Below, one piece after another: positions 28,070 to 37,529 of a stretch of DNA of 64,000 nt (position 1 is its first letter; each line of letters begins with the position of its first letter). The translations under genes and the position numbers were made by a program. Source of the DNA: CAWCUK01 sp963798775 (GTDB taxonomy: Bacteria > Bacteroidota > Ignavibacteria > Ignavibacteriales > Ignavibacteriaceae). The stretch spans positions 434,001 to 498,000 of the forward strand of contig CAWCUK010000003.1 in the NCBI GenBank assembly GCA_963798775.1, written 5' to 3'. The notes under the pieces are model-generated. The model did not search any database and had not been told where the DNA came from. It was given only the letters and a program-made list of their open reading frames with translations.

Positions 28070-29419
28070 ATGCAAAAGAATAATATTTATATAGAGACCT
28101 ACGGTTGTCAGATGAATTTGGCCGATACTGAAATTGTGCAGGGAATTTTACAAAAACATGGCTACAGCCTTACAAAAGATGCCAATGACGCAAGTGTTGT
28201 ATTATTAAATACTTGCAGTGTAAGAGATAATGCGGAACAAAGAATTTACGGCAGACTCGGAAATTTTAAAAGATTAAAAACTAAAAATCCAAATTTAGTT
28301 GTTGGTATTTTAGGCTGTATGGCCGAACGATTAAGAAAAGATTTAATAGAGGAAAAGAAAATTGTTGATCTGGTTGTGGGTCCGGATGAATATAGGCGTT
28401 TACCGGAATTAATTGATACTGCTTTCAACGGTGAAAAAGGAATAGGTGTAAAACTTTCGCGAACAGAAACTTATGATGATATTATTCCATATCGTGAAGA
28501 CGGCCTGCAGGCCTGGATTTCTGTAATGCGCGGCTGCGATAAATTTTGCACTTTTTGCGTAGTTCCTTTTACCAGGGGAAGAGAAAGAAGCAGAGATTTA
28601 AATACTGTAGTTCAAGAAATTAAACAGCTTTCCGAAAGAGGATTTAAAGAAGTTACTCTACTCGGTCAAAATGTTAATTCTTATTCAGATAACGAAAATG
28701 ATTTTGCTGATCTTCTTGCCGCGTGTGCTGTTGTTGATCGTTCTTTAAGAATTAGATTTACAACTTCACATCCGCAGGATCTTTCCGATAAATTATTATA
28801 TACAATCGCTGAACATCCAAATCTTTGTAATTATATTCATCTTCCTGTTCAATCCGGTTCAAATAGAATTTTAAAAGCTATGAACCGTACCTACACAATT
28901 GAACATTATTTAAATTTGATTGATAAAGCACGAAAAGTAATTCCCGATGTTAGTTTTTCTACCGATATTATTTCCGGTTTTCCTACAGAGACTTATGAGG
29001 ATCATGTGATGACTTTGGATATTATGCGAAAAGTAAAATATGACGGCGCTTATATGTTTAAATATTCTCCTCGGGAAGGAACTAAAGCTTTTAAAATGGA
29101 GGATGATGTTGCCGAAGAGGTAAAGGCAAAAAGACTTCAGGAAATTATCGATCTCCAGCAAGAAATTTCTTACGAGATAAATCAAGAATTAATTGGTAAA
29201 GAAGAAATAGTTCTTGTTGAAGGAACAAGTAAAAAATCGGAACTATTTTTATCCGGCAGAACAGATTCAAATAAGGTTGTAATAATTCCCGCCGAAGAAA
29301 ATATAAAAGAAGGCAATTACATAAAAGTAAAAATAAACCGCGCTACTTCGGCAACACTTTTTGCTGATGTTATTGAATTTGTTGATCCTGGAAAAGAAGG
29401 TTTGGCACTAACTGCTTAA
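28070..29419 (+). CDS. miaB: tRNA-2-methylthio-N6-dimethylallyladenosine synthase
   Basis: 449 residues with the three parts of the methylthiotransferase family: the N-terminal UPF0004 domain with cysteines in TYGCQMN, LNTCSVRD and LGCMAER; the radical-SAM site CDKFCTFC; and a C-terminal TRAM domain (from about 370). It adds the methylthio group to i6A37 of tRNA using SAM and two iron-sulphur clusters. TYGCQMNLADTE points to MiaB rather than RimO, whose gene is at 39707. AAGGA lies just ahead of the ATG. Confidence 0.96.
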   Translation: MQKNNIYIETYGCQMNLADTEIVQGILQKHGYSLTKDANDASVVLLNTCSVRDNAEQRIYGRLGNFKRLKTKNPNLVVGILGCMAERLRKDLIEEKKIVDLVVGPDEYRRLPELIDTAFNGEKGIGVKLSRTETYDDIIPYREDGLQAWISVMRGCDKFCTFCVVPFTRGRERSRDLNTVVQEIKQLSERGFKEVTLLGQNVNSYSDNENDFADLLAACAVVDRSLRIRFTTSHPQDLSDKLLYTIAEHPNLCNYIHLPVQSGSNRILKAMNRTYTIEHYLNLIDKARKVIPDVSFSTDIISGFPTETYEDHVMTLDIMRKVKYDGAYMFKYSPREGTKAFKMEDDVAEEVKAKRLQEIIDLQQEISYEINQELIGKEEIVLVEGTSKKSELFLSGRTDSNKVVIIPAEENIKEGNYIKVKINRATSATLFADVIEFVDPGKEGLALTA

Positions 29420-29421
29420 TT

Positions 29422-30177
29422 ATGAAAGAAAATAAAATCTTCATATTACTGTTATTCTTATTTATAATTACAAATTATGCCTTTGCCCAAGAGGCGGATA
29501 TAGTTCCATATCTAAAACAGATTGAAGCCGGTAATAAAAAAGCCGTTGTTGATAAACTTCCTCAACTTAAGAAAGAAAATCCAAACAGCTCTTCAATTTT
29601 ATTTTTAGAAGCAGTAGTAACCGAAAACGCGCAAGACGCTATCGGCATTTACAATAAAATTCTAAAAAACTATCCCGGCGGCAAATATGCCGACGCTTCT
29701 TTATACCGCTTGTTTTCATACTATTATTCATTAGGATTATATGAAACTTCCAAAGCATATTTATTAAGATTAAAAAATGAATATCCCAATTCTCCTTACA
29801 TAAAGATTGCCGAAAGAAATATTCCTACAAAAAATGATTCTACCGCGGAAGTTGACTCGAAAAAAAATGAGCTTCCTGACGAAGTGGTGAATAAAAAAGA
29901 ACCCGAAAAAGTGGAACCGACCGAACCTGAACAAAAATTTAAATATACAATTCAAGCAGGTGCTTTCGGCCAATCGGCAAACGCGCAGAGCCTAAAAAAG
30001 CAATTTAATGATGCCGGATATAATTCTGAAATAACTGAGAAAGATGTTGCCGGAACAACATTTCATATTGTTTATGTAGGAAAATTTCAAACAGAAGACG
30101 AAGCCAAAAGCTTTCTTCAGGTAATTAATTCCGGTTTTAATCTTCAGGGCCGAATAGTTTCCCTTGATTCAGAATAA
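29422..30177 (+). CDS. Exported SPOR-domain protein with TPR-like repeats
   Basis: 251 residues: signal peptide (1-22, ending AFAQ), helical TPR-like repeats (about 25-125), a charged Glu/Lys/Pro linker, and a SPOR domain (about 172-250, FKYTIQAGAFGQSANAQSL). SPOR domains bind glycan strands of peptidoglycan lacking stem peptides, often at division sites. It starts 2 bp after miaB and ends 2 bp before the MBL gene, so it is co-transcribed. Confidence 0.88.
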   Translation: MKENKIFILLLFLFIITNYAFAQEADIVPYLKQIEAGNKKAVVDKLPQLKKENPNSSSILFLEAVVTENAQDAIGIYNKILKNYPGGKYADASLYRLFSYYYSLGLYETSKAYLLRLKNEYPNSPYIKIAERNIPTKNDSTAEVDSKKNELPDEVVNKKEPEKVEPTEPEQKFKYTIQAGAFGQSANAQSLKKQFNDAGYNSEITEKDVAGTTFHIVYVGKFQTEDEAKSFLQVINSGFNLQGRIVSLDSE

Positions 30178-30179
30178 TA

Positions 30180-30950
30180 ATGGAAATTAAATTTATCGGC
30201 ACCGGCTCCGGGAAAACATCTCTAAAACGATTTCATTCTTCTTTTATAATCTCTCAAAATAATTATCATCTTTTAATAGATGCCGGAGACGGAATTTCCA
30301 AAGCGCTTCTGGCTCAATCTGTTCCTTATAATTCTATAAATGGGATTGCTTTTACACATTTTCACCCGGATCATTTTACAGGTTTAGCTTCTTTAATAAT
30401 ACAAATGAAAATGGAAAACCGAAAAGCAAAATTAGATCTTTTTATGCACGAAAGTCTAATTCCGGTAGTTAAAAATTTCTTATCTAATTCCTATATCTTT
30501 AGTGAAAGATTAAACTTCCATCTCAATTTTATTGAACTGGAAAATGGTAGTTTTATTAATGTTAATGAGAATTTTTCCTTTATTCCCGAACAAAATTCAC
30601 ACCTGGATAAATATTTTGAACTTTTCACAAACGGCGATTTAAGTTTCGCGAGCAGCAGTTATTTATTTAATTGCCGCAATAATAAAATCCAGTACACAGG
30701 CGATATAGGAAAATCGGAAGATCTTTATCTTTTCAGAAATAATAATCCTTCTATTCTAATAACCGAAATTACTCATTTGCCTTTTGAAGAAATATTAGAA
30801 GCATTTTATTCGATAAAACCGGAGAAGATGATTTTAACTCATATTAGTGATGAAGATGAAACACTGATTGCCGAAATGTCACATTCTCTGAATAATTATT
30901 CGAGCCAAAAAATTATTACCGCATTTGACGGATTAACCTTATCATTTTAA
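30180..30950 (+). CDS. Metallo-beta-lactamase fold hydrolase (RNase Z-like group)
   Basis: 256 residues. It begins IKFIGTGSG and has the zinc motif HxHxDH in THFHPDHFTGL, followed by later ligands in YTGDIG and LTHISDED. This layout resembles the RNase Z/ElaC and PqqB-like group without the long exosite arm, so the substrate (RNA, cyclic nucleotide or other ester) is unclear. Its start is 2 bp after the SPOR gene. Confidence 0.85.
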   Translation: MEIKFIGTGSGKTSLKRFHSSFIISQNNYHLLIDAGDGISKALLAQSVPYNSINGIAFTHFHPDHFTGLASLIIQMKMENRKAKLDLFMHESLIPVVKNFLSNSYIFSERLNFHLNFIELENGSFINVNENFSFIPEQNSHLDKYFELFTNGDLSFASSSYLFNCRNNKIQYTGDIGKSEDLYLFRNNNPSILITEITHLPFEEILEAFYSIKPEKMILTHISDEDETLIAEMSHSLNNYSSQKIITAFDGLTLSF

Positions 30951-31032
30951 TACTTGCCAAACATATCTTTAATAAAGATTAAAAATATGATATATTTATT
31001 ATCTTTAATTTTATTTTTCTTATAGAAGTAGA

Positions 31033-32133
31033 ATGACAAATAGACAGTTTAAAGAAGAGTTTGGAATTATCGGTAATTCGAAGGAGATTAATGATCTTGT
31101 TGATATTACTATGCAAGTTTCAAAATCTGATATTTCTGTCCTTATTTATGGTGAGAGCGGAGTAGGCAAAGAAGTTTTTGCGCGGGCAATTCATGGATAC
31201 AGCAACAGAGCCGATCAACAACTTGTAAGTGTAAACTGCGGCGCAATTCCGGAGGGACTTTTAGAAAGTGAACTTTTCGGACATAGAAAGGGATCATTTA
31301 CCGGCGCGTTTGAAAATCGTAAAGGTTATTTTGAAATAGCGGACGGCGGCACTTTATTTTTGGACGAAATAGCTGAAATGCCGCTAACTACACAAGTTAA
31401 GCTGCTTCGTGTAATTGAAACACAAGAGTTTATGCGTCTCGGCGCGGAAACTGTTACAAAAGTTGATGTAAGAATTATTGCGGCTACCAATAAAGATCTT
31501 CAAAAGGAAGTCGATTCAAAAAGATTCCGGGAAGACTTATATTTTAGATTAAAAGCCGTAACTCTCAGCATTCCTCCGCTTAGAAAAAGAAAAGCTGATG
31601 TTGAAGAACTTGTTCGAAAGTTTATGGACGGATACGCGAAAAATAATAAAGTCGGACTCCCGGAAATTACTCAAGATGCGTTAAATTTTTTAAAAGAATA
31701 CCCATGGCCGGGAAATATTAGAGAACTAAAAAATACAGTAGAAACGGCAATCGCGTTAAATAGATCGGGAATTATAGACGCGGTGGATTTTTTCCCTTTA
31801 TTAAGAACAGCAAAAGAATCAGATTCAGTTAGAAATCTTCCCGTGTTTCTTAAAAAATCACCGGAAGAAGCTGATAGGGAATTAATGTACCGGGCGCTTT
31901 TTGAAATCAAAAAAGATATAATGGAATTGAAGGATTTAATTAATCAAAGAAATGAAATTGTTTATACTGCCGAAAATCCGAATTCGGGCGAAATAATACC
32001 ACTTGATAAATTAGAAAAAGAAGCTATAAAAAACGCGCTGGATCAGACGAGGGGAAATAAAAGATACGCGGCTAAACTTTTGAATATCAGCGAAAGAACT
32101 CTTTACAGAAAAATAAAAGAATATGACCTGTAA
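31033..32133 (+). CDS. Sigma-54-dependent activator without a sensory domain
   Basis: 366 residues. The AAA+ sigma-54 domain begins almost at the N-terminus (Walker A GESGVGKE at 40-47; GSFTGA loop; Walker B LFLDEIAE), and a Fis helix-turn-helix ends the protein (AKLLNISERTLYRKI). Such activators (PspF-like) are controlled by a separate protein or by their own level. A linker of about 60 residues separates the two domains. LptE follows directly; in this group such an activator next to LptE may serve the envelope, but that is inference. It is paralogous to the regulator at 3519. Confidence 0.92.
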   Translation: MTNRQFKEEFGIIGNSKEINDLVDITMQVSKSDISVLIYGESGVGKEVFARAIHGYSNRADQQLVSVNCGAIPEGLLESELFGHRKGSFTGAFENRKGYFEIADGGTLFLDEIAEMPLTTQVKLLRVIETQEFMRLGAETVTKVDVRIIAATNKDLQKEVDSKRFREDLYFRLKAVTLSIPPLRKRKADVEELVRKFMDGYAKNNKVGLPEITQDALNFLKEYPWPGNIRELKNTVETAIALNRSGIIDAVDFFPLLRTAKESDSVRNLPVFLKKSPEEADRELMYRALFEIKKDIMELKDLINQRNEIVYTAENPNSGEIIPLDKLEKEAIKNALDQTRGNKRYAAKLLNISERTLYRKIKEYDL

Positions 32134-32164
32134 TTTTATGAGGCGAAATAAAATAAATTTTCTG

Positions 32165-32704
32165 ATGAATTCAGTAAAGAGAATAAAAAAATCATTTATC
32201 ACAGCTATAATTCTACTCTTGTTTATCAATTTAAGCGTGATTAATTTTACCGGTTGTTGTGCGTACTCTTTTACCGGAGCGTCAGTTCCTAAACATTTAA
32301 AAACAATAGCAATCCCTATTGCCGAAGATAGAAGCGGCTCAGGCGAACCCGGGTTAATTGAAATGTTTACCGATAAACTTACTCAAAAATTTATTGATGA
32401 TAATACGCTTCAAGTAGCGGAAAGAACAAATGCAGACGCTGTTTTAGAGTGCACAATCACTTCATTAAGTGATGCGCCATCGGTTGTTGCAGCCGGTGAA
32501 AATGTTGAAACTAGAAGAATAACACTTTCTGTTCAGGTAACTTATAAAGACCTGGTAAAGAGAAAAACTATTTTTGAAAAAGGTTTTTCTAATTACGGAG
32601 ATTATCCCGCGACGGGTAATATAAATGAAAGAACAAATGCCATAGAAACGGCAGTTGATAAAATAACAGAAGATATACTTCTAGATACTGTTTCTGGCTG
32701 GTAA
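32165..32704 (+). CDS. lptE: LptE-like LPS-assembly lipoprotein
   Basis: 179 residues from the chosen ATG. Upstream ATGs at 32123 (overlapping the activator) and 32138 are also in frame. The lipoprotein signal ends FTGC with Cys31 as lipid site. The body (CAYSFTGASVPKHLKTIAIP) matches the Bacteroidota LptE family, a plug for the LptD translocon in the outer membrane. LptD itself is not in the window. It follows the sigma-54 activator and precedes a glycosyltransferase. Confidence 0.82.
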   Translation: MNSVKRIKKSFITAIILLLFINLSVINFTGCCAYSFTGASVPKHLKTIAIPIAEDRSGSGEPGLIEMFTDKLTQKFIDDNTLQVAERTNADAVLECTITSLSDAPSVVAAGENVETRRITLSVQVTYKDLVKRKTIFEKGFSNYGDYPATGNINERTNAIETAVDKITEDILLDTVSGW

Positions 32705-32736
32705 CAACAATAACTTAATTTAAGGTTAAACAGAAA

Positions 32737-34188
32737 ATGGATGATATAGTATTAATTTCATATTTTATTTCGCTATTTATACTTTTCGTGTTCGGATGCC
32801 ATGGTTTTATTATGCTTTTCTATTATAATAAATACCGTGGTGTTAATCATATCCAGAATAAAGAATTTACACCGGAAGCAATGGTTACAATTCAGCTTCC
32901 GTTATACAATGAACTTTATGTTGTGGAAAGACTAATTAATGCTGTTTGCGAAATTGATTACCCAAAAGAATTATTAGAGATTCAAGTACTGGATGATTCT
33001 ACCGATGAAACTATTGATTTATGTTCAAACGCGGTAAAGCAAAAAGTTGCCGAAGGATTTAATATTGTGCATGTTCGGCGTGAAAATCGTAAAGGTTTTA
33101 AAGCCGGCGCTTTAAAAGAAGGTATGAAAATCGCAAAAGGAGAATATATAGCCATATTCGACGCGGATTTTATTCCCCATAAAGATTTCTTGAAAAAAAC
33201 TCTTTCTTTTTTTAGCGATGATAAAGTGGGAATGGTACAAACCCGCTGGGAACATTTAAACGGCAATTATTCAATTTTAACAAAGGCGCAGGCATTGGCT
33301 TTGGACGGCCATTTTGTAATTGAACAAACTGTAAGAAATAAGGCCGGTTTTTTTATTAATTTTAACGGTACCGGCGGAGTATGGAAAAGAAGATGTATTG
33401 AAGATGCCGGAAATTGGCATGATGATACTTTAACCGAAGACCTGGATCTTAGTTATCGCGCGCAATTGAACGGCTGGAGATTCGTATTCTTAAAAGATTT
33501 TACTTCTCCGGCAGAACTTCCTTCGGAAATAAACGCGTTAAAAGCGCAGCAGTTTAGATGGACAAAAGGCGCGATTGAAACTGCTAAAAAAATACTTCCG
33601 CTTGTTTGGAGATCTAAAGTCCCGTTAAGAATTAAACTTCAGGCTACTTTCCATTTAACAAATAATTTAGTTTTTCCGTTTATTCTTCTCGCGGCAATTT
33701 TAAATGTTCCGTTCATTTTTGTTAAAAACAGTGGATCGCATGAAGCTTATTTTGCGATAATGTCTTTATTTGTGCTGGCTTTTGTCAGTTCATTTTTATT
33801 TTATCTTTATTCTCAAAAAGATATTAGAACAGATTGGCGGAAGAAAATTGTATTGTTTCCTCTTTTCATGGCCGGAAGTATGGGATTTGCGGTAAATAAT
33901 TCCCGAGCCGTAATTGAAGGTTTAATGAACAGAAAAAGTGAGTTTGTTCGGACGCCTAAATTTAAAGTTGAAAATGGAAAAGATACTTTTATTAACAATA
34001 AATACAGAAGCAAAAAATTAGGCTTATCGGTTATAGTGGAATTAATTATGGCCGTTTACTGTCTGGTCGGTATTGCGTCCTCAATTTATTTTGCGGAAAT
34101 TGCGGCGCTGCCTTTTCAAATATTATTTTTTGTAGGATTTTCTTTTGTATCTTTAACATCAATTAAACACGCTTATTCAAAAGCTTAG
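32737..34188 (+). CDS. Membrane glycosyltransferase family 2 (cellulose-synthase-like)
   Basis: 483 residues with an N-terminal helix (about 5-27), a GT2 catalytic domain (about 45-290) and four C-terminal helices. Catalytic motifs are LDDSTDET, IFDADF, a TED (DTLTEDLDLSY) and QQFRW, the set of processive GT2 enzymes. Bacterial relatives make glucan chains or glycolipids; the product is not known here. Its stop overlaps the Shine-Dalgarno of the TPR gene after it. Confidence 0.9.
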   Translation: MDDIVLISYFISLFILFVFGCHGFIMLFYYNKYRGVNHIQNKEFTPEAMVTIQLPLYNELYVVERLINAVCEIDYPKELLEIQVLDDSTDETIDLCSNAVKQKVAEGFNIVHVRRENRKGFKAGALKEGMKIAKGEYIAIFDADFIPHKDFLKKTLSFFSDDKVGMVQTRWEHLNGNYSILTKAQALALDGHFVIEQTVRNKAGFFINFNGTGGVWKRRCIEDAGNWHDDTLTEDLDLSYRAQLNGWRFVFLKDFTSPAELPSEINALKAQQFRWTKGAIETAKKILPLVWRSKVPLRIKLQATFHLTNNLVFPFILLAAILNVPFIFVKNSGSHEAYFAIMSLFVLAFVSSFLFYLYSQKDIRTDWRKKIVLFPLFMAGSMGFAVNNSRAVIEGLMNRKSEFVRTPKFKVENGKDTFINNKYRSKKLGLSVIVELIMAVYCLVGIASSIYFAEIAALPFQILFFVGFSFVSLTSIKHAYSKA

Positions 34189-34196
34189 GAGTTGTA

Positions 34197-34898
34197 TTGG
34201 CAAAATCTGCCTCAGAAATATTTAATGAAAAAGTTAGTTTGATTTACGAGTATGATAAAAGATCTCCGCTGTTTGTCCGAATGGCAAACACGGAGATCGA
34301 AAATAATAACATTGAACGTGCAATTGAAATTTTAAATAACGGCTTAAAAATTTATCCTCAATATCCGGTTGGATATTTTTTATTGGCAAAAGCCTTAACA
34401 CTTCTCGGAAATTACAGTATCGCTTTAAAAAATGTAAAAAAAGGGAGTGATTTAATTCATTCAAAGCGGACATACGATTTTTATCTGAAAGAGATTGAAA
34501 ATATAAAGAAACAGCGCTCACTTTTTGAATCAAGCAAGCGGACATCATTTCTTTCGGCTGATGCCGAAGAAGAAAAGAGTGAACCGGATTTATTTGCCGA
34601 ACAAGCGGAAGTTTCCGAAAAATCTAAATCATTAGATGAAAGACTGGAACAGCTTGCAAAAGAAATTTCGAGAGCAAAAATTCCGGAAATAAATCATCTT
34701 AATGATATGGATTATTCACTTTCCGGTTTGGCAGAAAGCAATATGATAATTTCTGAGACGCTTGCCAAAATTTATGTTGCTCAAGGTGAATATAATGAGG
34801 CAATTACAGTTTATAAAAAATTAGCTTTAAAAGATCCGAAAAAAGCTGAATATTATTCATCAAAAATAAAGGAAATAAAATCCGATTTAGAGAATTAA
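34197..34898 (+). CDS. Tetratricopeptide-repeat protein, cytoplasmic
   Basis: 233 residues. TTG start set by AGGAG at 34187-34191, five bases ahead and overlapping the previous stop, so it is coupled to the glycosyltransferase. TPR-like helices occur at about 20-90 (NNIERAIEILNNGLKIYPQY) and again at the end (VAQGEYNEAITVYKKLALKDP), with an acidic, disordered middle. No signal peptide. It probably scaffolds an envelope glycan or related complex; no direct evidence. Confidence 0.82.
   Translation: MAKSASEIFNEKVSLIYEYDKRSPLFVRMANTEIENNNIERAIEILNNGLKIYPQYPVGYFLLAKALTLLGNYSIALKNVKKGSDLIHSKRTYDFYLKEIENIKKQRSLFESSKRTSFLSADAEEEKSEPDLFAEQAEVSEKSKSLDERLEQLAKEISRAKIPEINHLNDMDYSLSGLAESNMIISETLAKIYVAQGEYNEAITVYKKLALKDPKKAEYYSSKIKEIKSDLEN
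34261..34298 (+). repeat. Strong inverted repeat inside the TPR coding region
   Basis: GATCTCCGCTGTTTG (34261-34275) pairs with CAAACACGGAGATC (34285-34298), 14 bp with one bulged C and a 9-base loop. It lies about 65 bases inside the coding region and could form a stable mRNA hairpin. Confidence 0.7.
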
Positions 34899-34935
34899 TT
34901 TATCAAATACATTCCGCTCATTTCCATTTCAGCCG

Positions 34936-35548
34936 ATGAACCTTAAATTATCAAGCAAATTGAATAGAAGTTTTTATACTCGAGAGATTTTAGATGTTGC
35001 CAAAGATCTTCTCGGTAAAATATTGGTAAAAAAAGAAGATGATAAAATTATTAGCGGGAAAAATAGTTGAAGTTGAAGCATATGACGGTGAAGTTGATGA
35101 AGCGGCACATACTTTTATCGGTAAAACCAAAAGAAACGAAATTATGTTCGGAGAAGGCGGTTTCTTTTATGTTTATTTTACTTATGGTGTGCACTTTTGC
35201 TGTAATGTAGTCACCGGAAATAAAGGAAAAGGCACCGCTGTTCTTATAAGAGGAATTGAACCGGTTGAAGGAGTTGATTTAATGATAAAAAGAAGATTTA
35301 AAAAGGATTCTGTAACAGAAAAAGAATTATTAAATTTAACAAGCGGACCCGGAAAAATTTGTCAAGCTTTCGCTATCAATCGTGAACATTACGGCGCCGA
35401 TTTAACCGGAGAAGAAATTTTTCTTATTGATCAGCCGAAAATAAATGACGATGAAATTATAATAAGCAGACGAATCGGAATTAAGAAATCCGTTGATCTG
35501 CCTTGGCGATTTTATATTAAAGGAAATCCTTACATTTCAAAAAAATGA
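34936..35548 (+). CDS. 3-methyladenine DNA glycosylase (AAG/MPG family), +1 frameshift
   Basis: About 203 residues after correction, the normal length. From ATG 34936 the frame gives NRSFYTREILDVAKDLLGK and KKEDDKIISGK, then stops; removing one A from the run at 35059-35063 continues with IVEVEAYDGEVDEAAHTF, the catalytic region with the key Glu. Later motifs are YFTYGVHFCCNVVT and TSGPGKICQAF. It excises alkylated purines. The ATGA at its end is shared with the GT9 gene. Confidence 0.92.
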
Positions 35549-36600
35549 TTAAACCCAGAAATCTTTTAATAGTACGAACCGACAGAATAGGCGATGTTGT
35601 TTTATCGCTTCCTTTGGCTAAAATGGTTAAAAAGAGTTTCCCGGAATGTAAAGTTACTTTTCTTCTCCGAAATTATACACAGCAGCTTGCCCAGAATCAT
35701 CCTTTCGTTGATGAAGTTCTAGTTCTTCAAGAAAAAGACGGCGAAATTGACATTCAAAAAAATGTTGAATTAATCAAAAGAAGCAATTTCGATTCTAGTA
35801 TCGTTGTTTATCCTACTTTTAAAACCGCATTAATTACTTTTTTAAGCGGAATAAAAAATAGAGTCGGCACCGGTTACCGATGGTATTCTTTTCTTTTTAA
35901 TCAAAAAATTTATGAACACAGAAAATACGCTGAAAAACATGAGCTGGAGTTTAATGTTAATCTTCTTAATAAATTTGGAATAAAAGAAGAAGTAAATCCG
36001 GAAAATGTAGAATTTAATATTAAAGTAGATAAAGAAAGTTCTGATTTTGTAGAATCGGTTTTGATGACGGAAAAAGTTGAACTTAAACAACCGATTATTA
36101 TCATTCATCCCGGAAGCGGCGGCAGTGCTGTAGATTTGCCGCTGCATAAATTTAAAGAACTTATAAAGTTACTTTTGGAAAAGCTTAACTCTCAAATAAT
36201 TTTAACCGGAAGCTCCACGGAAAAAGGTATATGCGAAGAATTAAAAGTTGATGAAAAAGTAAAAAATCTTGCCGGAAAGTTTAATCTATCAGAATTAATC
36301 GCGCTGATTAATTTATCAGATATTTTTGTGGCAAACTCTACCGGACCGATTCATATTGCGGCGGCTTTAAATAAATATACAATTGGATTTTATCCCAAAA
36401 TTTTAGCGTGTTCTCCAAAACGCTGGGGGCCTTATTCAAATAAAAGTATAATATTTTCACCCCCGATCGACTGTAAGAACTGCAATAGGGAACAGTGTGT
36501 CGAATTAGATTGTATGAATAAAATACAAGTGACTGATGTATTTGTAAAAATAGAAAAAATTTATAAGTTTATTGTAAATAATGGAGACATAAATGTTTAG
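35545..36600 (+). CDS. Glycosyltransferase family 9 (heptosyltransferase-like)
   Basis: 351 residues with the two Rossmann domains of GT-B enzymes. Typical motifs are RTDRIGDVVLSLPL at the start, IIHPGSGGSA in the middle and ANSTGPIHIAAALN near the end. It transfers a heptose or similar sugar onto LPS core. Four cysteines near the end (CKNCNREQCVELDC) are common in this branch. It overlaps the DNA glycosylase by 4 bp and the DUF3108 gene by 8 bp. A second GT9 gene is at 60342. Confidence 0.92.
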   Translation: MIKPRNLLIVRTDRIGDVVLSLPLAKMVKKSFPECKVTFLLRNYTQQLAQNHPFVDEVLVLQEKDGEIDIQKNVELIKRSNFDSSIVVYPTFKTALITFLSGIKNRVGTGYRWYSFLFNQKIYEHRKYAEKHELEFNVNLLNKFGIKEEVNPENVEFNIKVDKESSDFVESVLMTEKVELKQPIIIIHPGSGGSAVDLPLHKFKELIKLLLEKLNSQIILTGSSTEKGICEELKVDEKVKNLAGKFNLSELIALINLSDIFVANSTGPIHIAAALNKYTIGFYPKILACSPKRWGPYSNKSIIFSPPIDCKNCNREQCVELDCMNKIQVTDVFVKIEKIYKFIVNNGDINV

Positions 36601-37393
36601 AAGATGCGGTTATTTCTTTTCGGTTCTTCTCATTTCATTAATAACTCTTTCGGGATTATCATTTCCTCAAAGTAGTTCATTAGACTTTAGAAAAGTTGAA
36701 AATGATGCATTTAAAGTTGGTGAAAAACTTACTTTCGATGTAAAATATGGATTTGTTACCGCCGGTATTGCTACTATGTCAATTCCCAAAATGAAAAGAA
36801 TTTCGGGAAGAAATGCGTATCATATTACTTTTGAAGTAAATTCTGTGCCCAGTTTTGACTGGATTTATAAAGTTAGGGACAGATACGAATCTTATCTTGA
36901 TTCTGAAGGACTTTTTCCCTGGAGATTTGAACAGCATATAAGAGAAGGCGGATACAGTAGAGATTTTTCTGCTTTTTTCGATCAAAGGAGAGGAAAGGCA
37001 AAAACAAGCGAAGGTGAATATGATATTCCCAAATATGTAAATGATATCGTTTCCGCTTTCTATCTAGCGCGAACTTTTGATTATTCAAAAATGAAGGTAA
37101 ATGATAAAGTGCATTTGAAGAATTTCTATAAAGACAGCACTTATAACCTTGATGTTAGATATTTAGGCAAAGAAACTGTAGAAGTTCCTGCCGGAAAATT
37201 TGATTGTATTATTGTAGAACCGCTTGTGCAGGAAGGCGGATTATTTAAAAGCGAAGGAAGTATATTAATTTGGTTAAGTGATGATGAATTAAAAGTTCCC
37301 GTAAAAGTTAAAACCAAAGTTGTTGTGGGTGCAATAGATGCAGATTTAACAAGTTATCAAGGTCTTGCAGGCAATTTTGAAGCTAAACGGTAA
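36593..37393 (+). CDS. DUF3108 domain exported protein
   Basis: 266 residues with a signal peptide (about 1-27). The DUF3108 domain begins FKVGEKLTFDVKYGFVTAG and ends with the VPAGKFDCIIVEP and IWLSDDELKVPVKVK segments typical of the family. The function is unknown; it probably acts in the periplasm. It overlaps the upstream GT9 gene by 8 bp and is followed by a strong terminator. Confidence 0.9.
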   Translation: MFRRCGYFFSVLLISLITLSGLSFPQSSSLDFRKVENDAFKVGEKLTFDVKYGFVTAGIATMSIPKMKRISGRNAYHITFEVNSVPSFDWIYKVRDRYESYLDSEGLFPWRFEQHIREGGYSRDFSAFFDQRRGKAKTSEGEYDIPKYVNDIVSAFYLARTFDYSKMKVNDKVHLKNFYKDSTYNLDVRYLGKETVEVPAGKFDCIIVEPLVQEGGLFKSEGSILIWLSDDELKVPVKVKTKVVVGAIDADLTSYQGLAGNFEAKR

Positions 37394-37415
37394 TATTGTA
37401 GCTATATATTATTAG

Positions 37416-37474
37416 GCTGTCATAAGAGTAGTTTTTTTTGAAAAGTAAATCTTACTTTTATGACGGCTTTTTTT
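37416..37474 (+). terminator. Rho-independent terminator after the DUF3108 gene
   Basis: GCTGTCATAAGAGTA (37416-37430) pairs with TACTTTTATGACGGC (37453-37467) through 15 positions, two of them G-T, followed by seven T. The 22-base loop is itself T/A-rich. Confidence 0.75.
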
Positions 37475-37529
37475 ATATATTTTTCAACAATAGGAAATAT
37501 TTTCTCTTTTTTATATTTTCACACATTAT

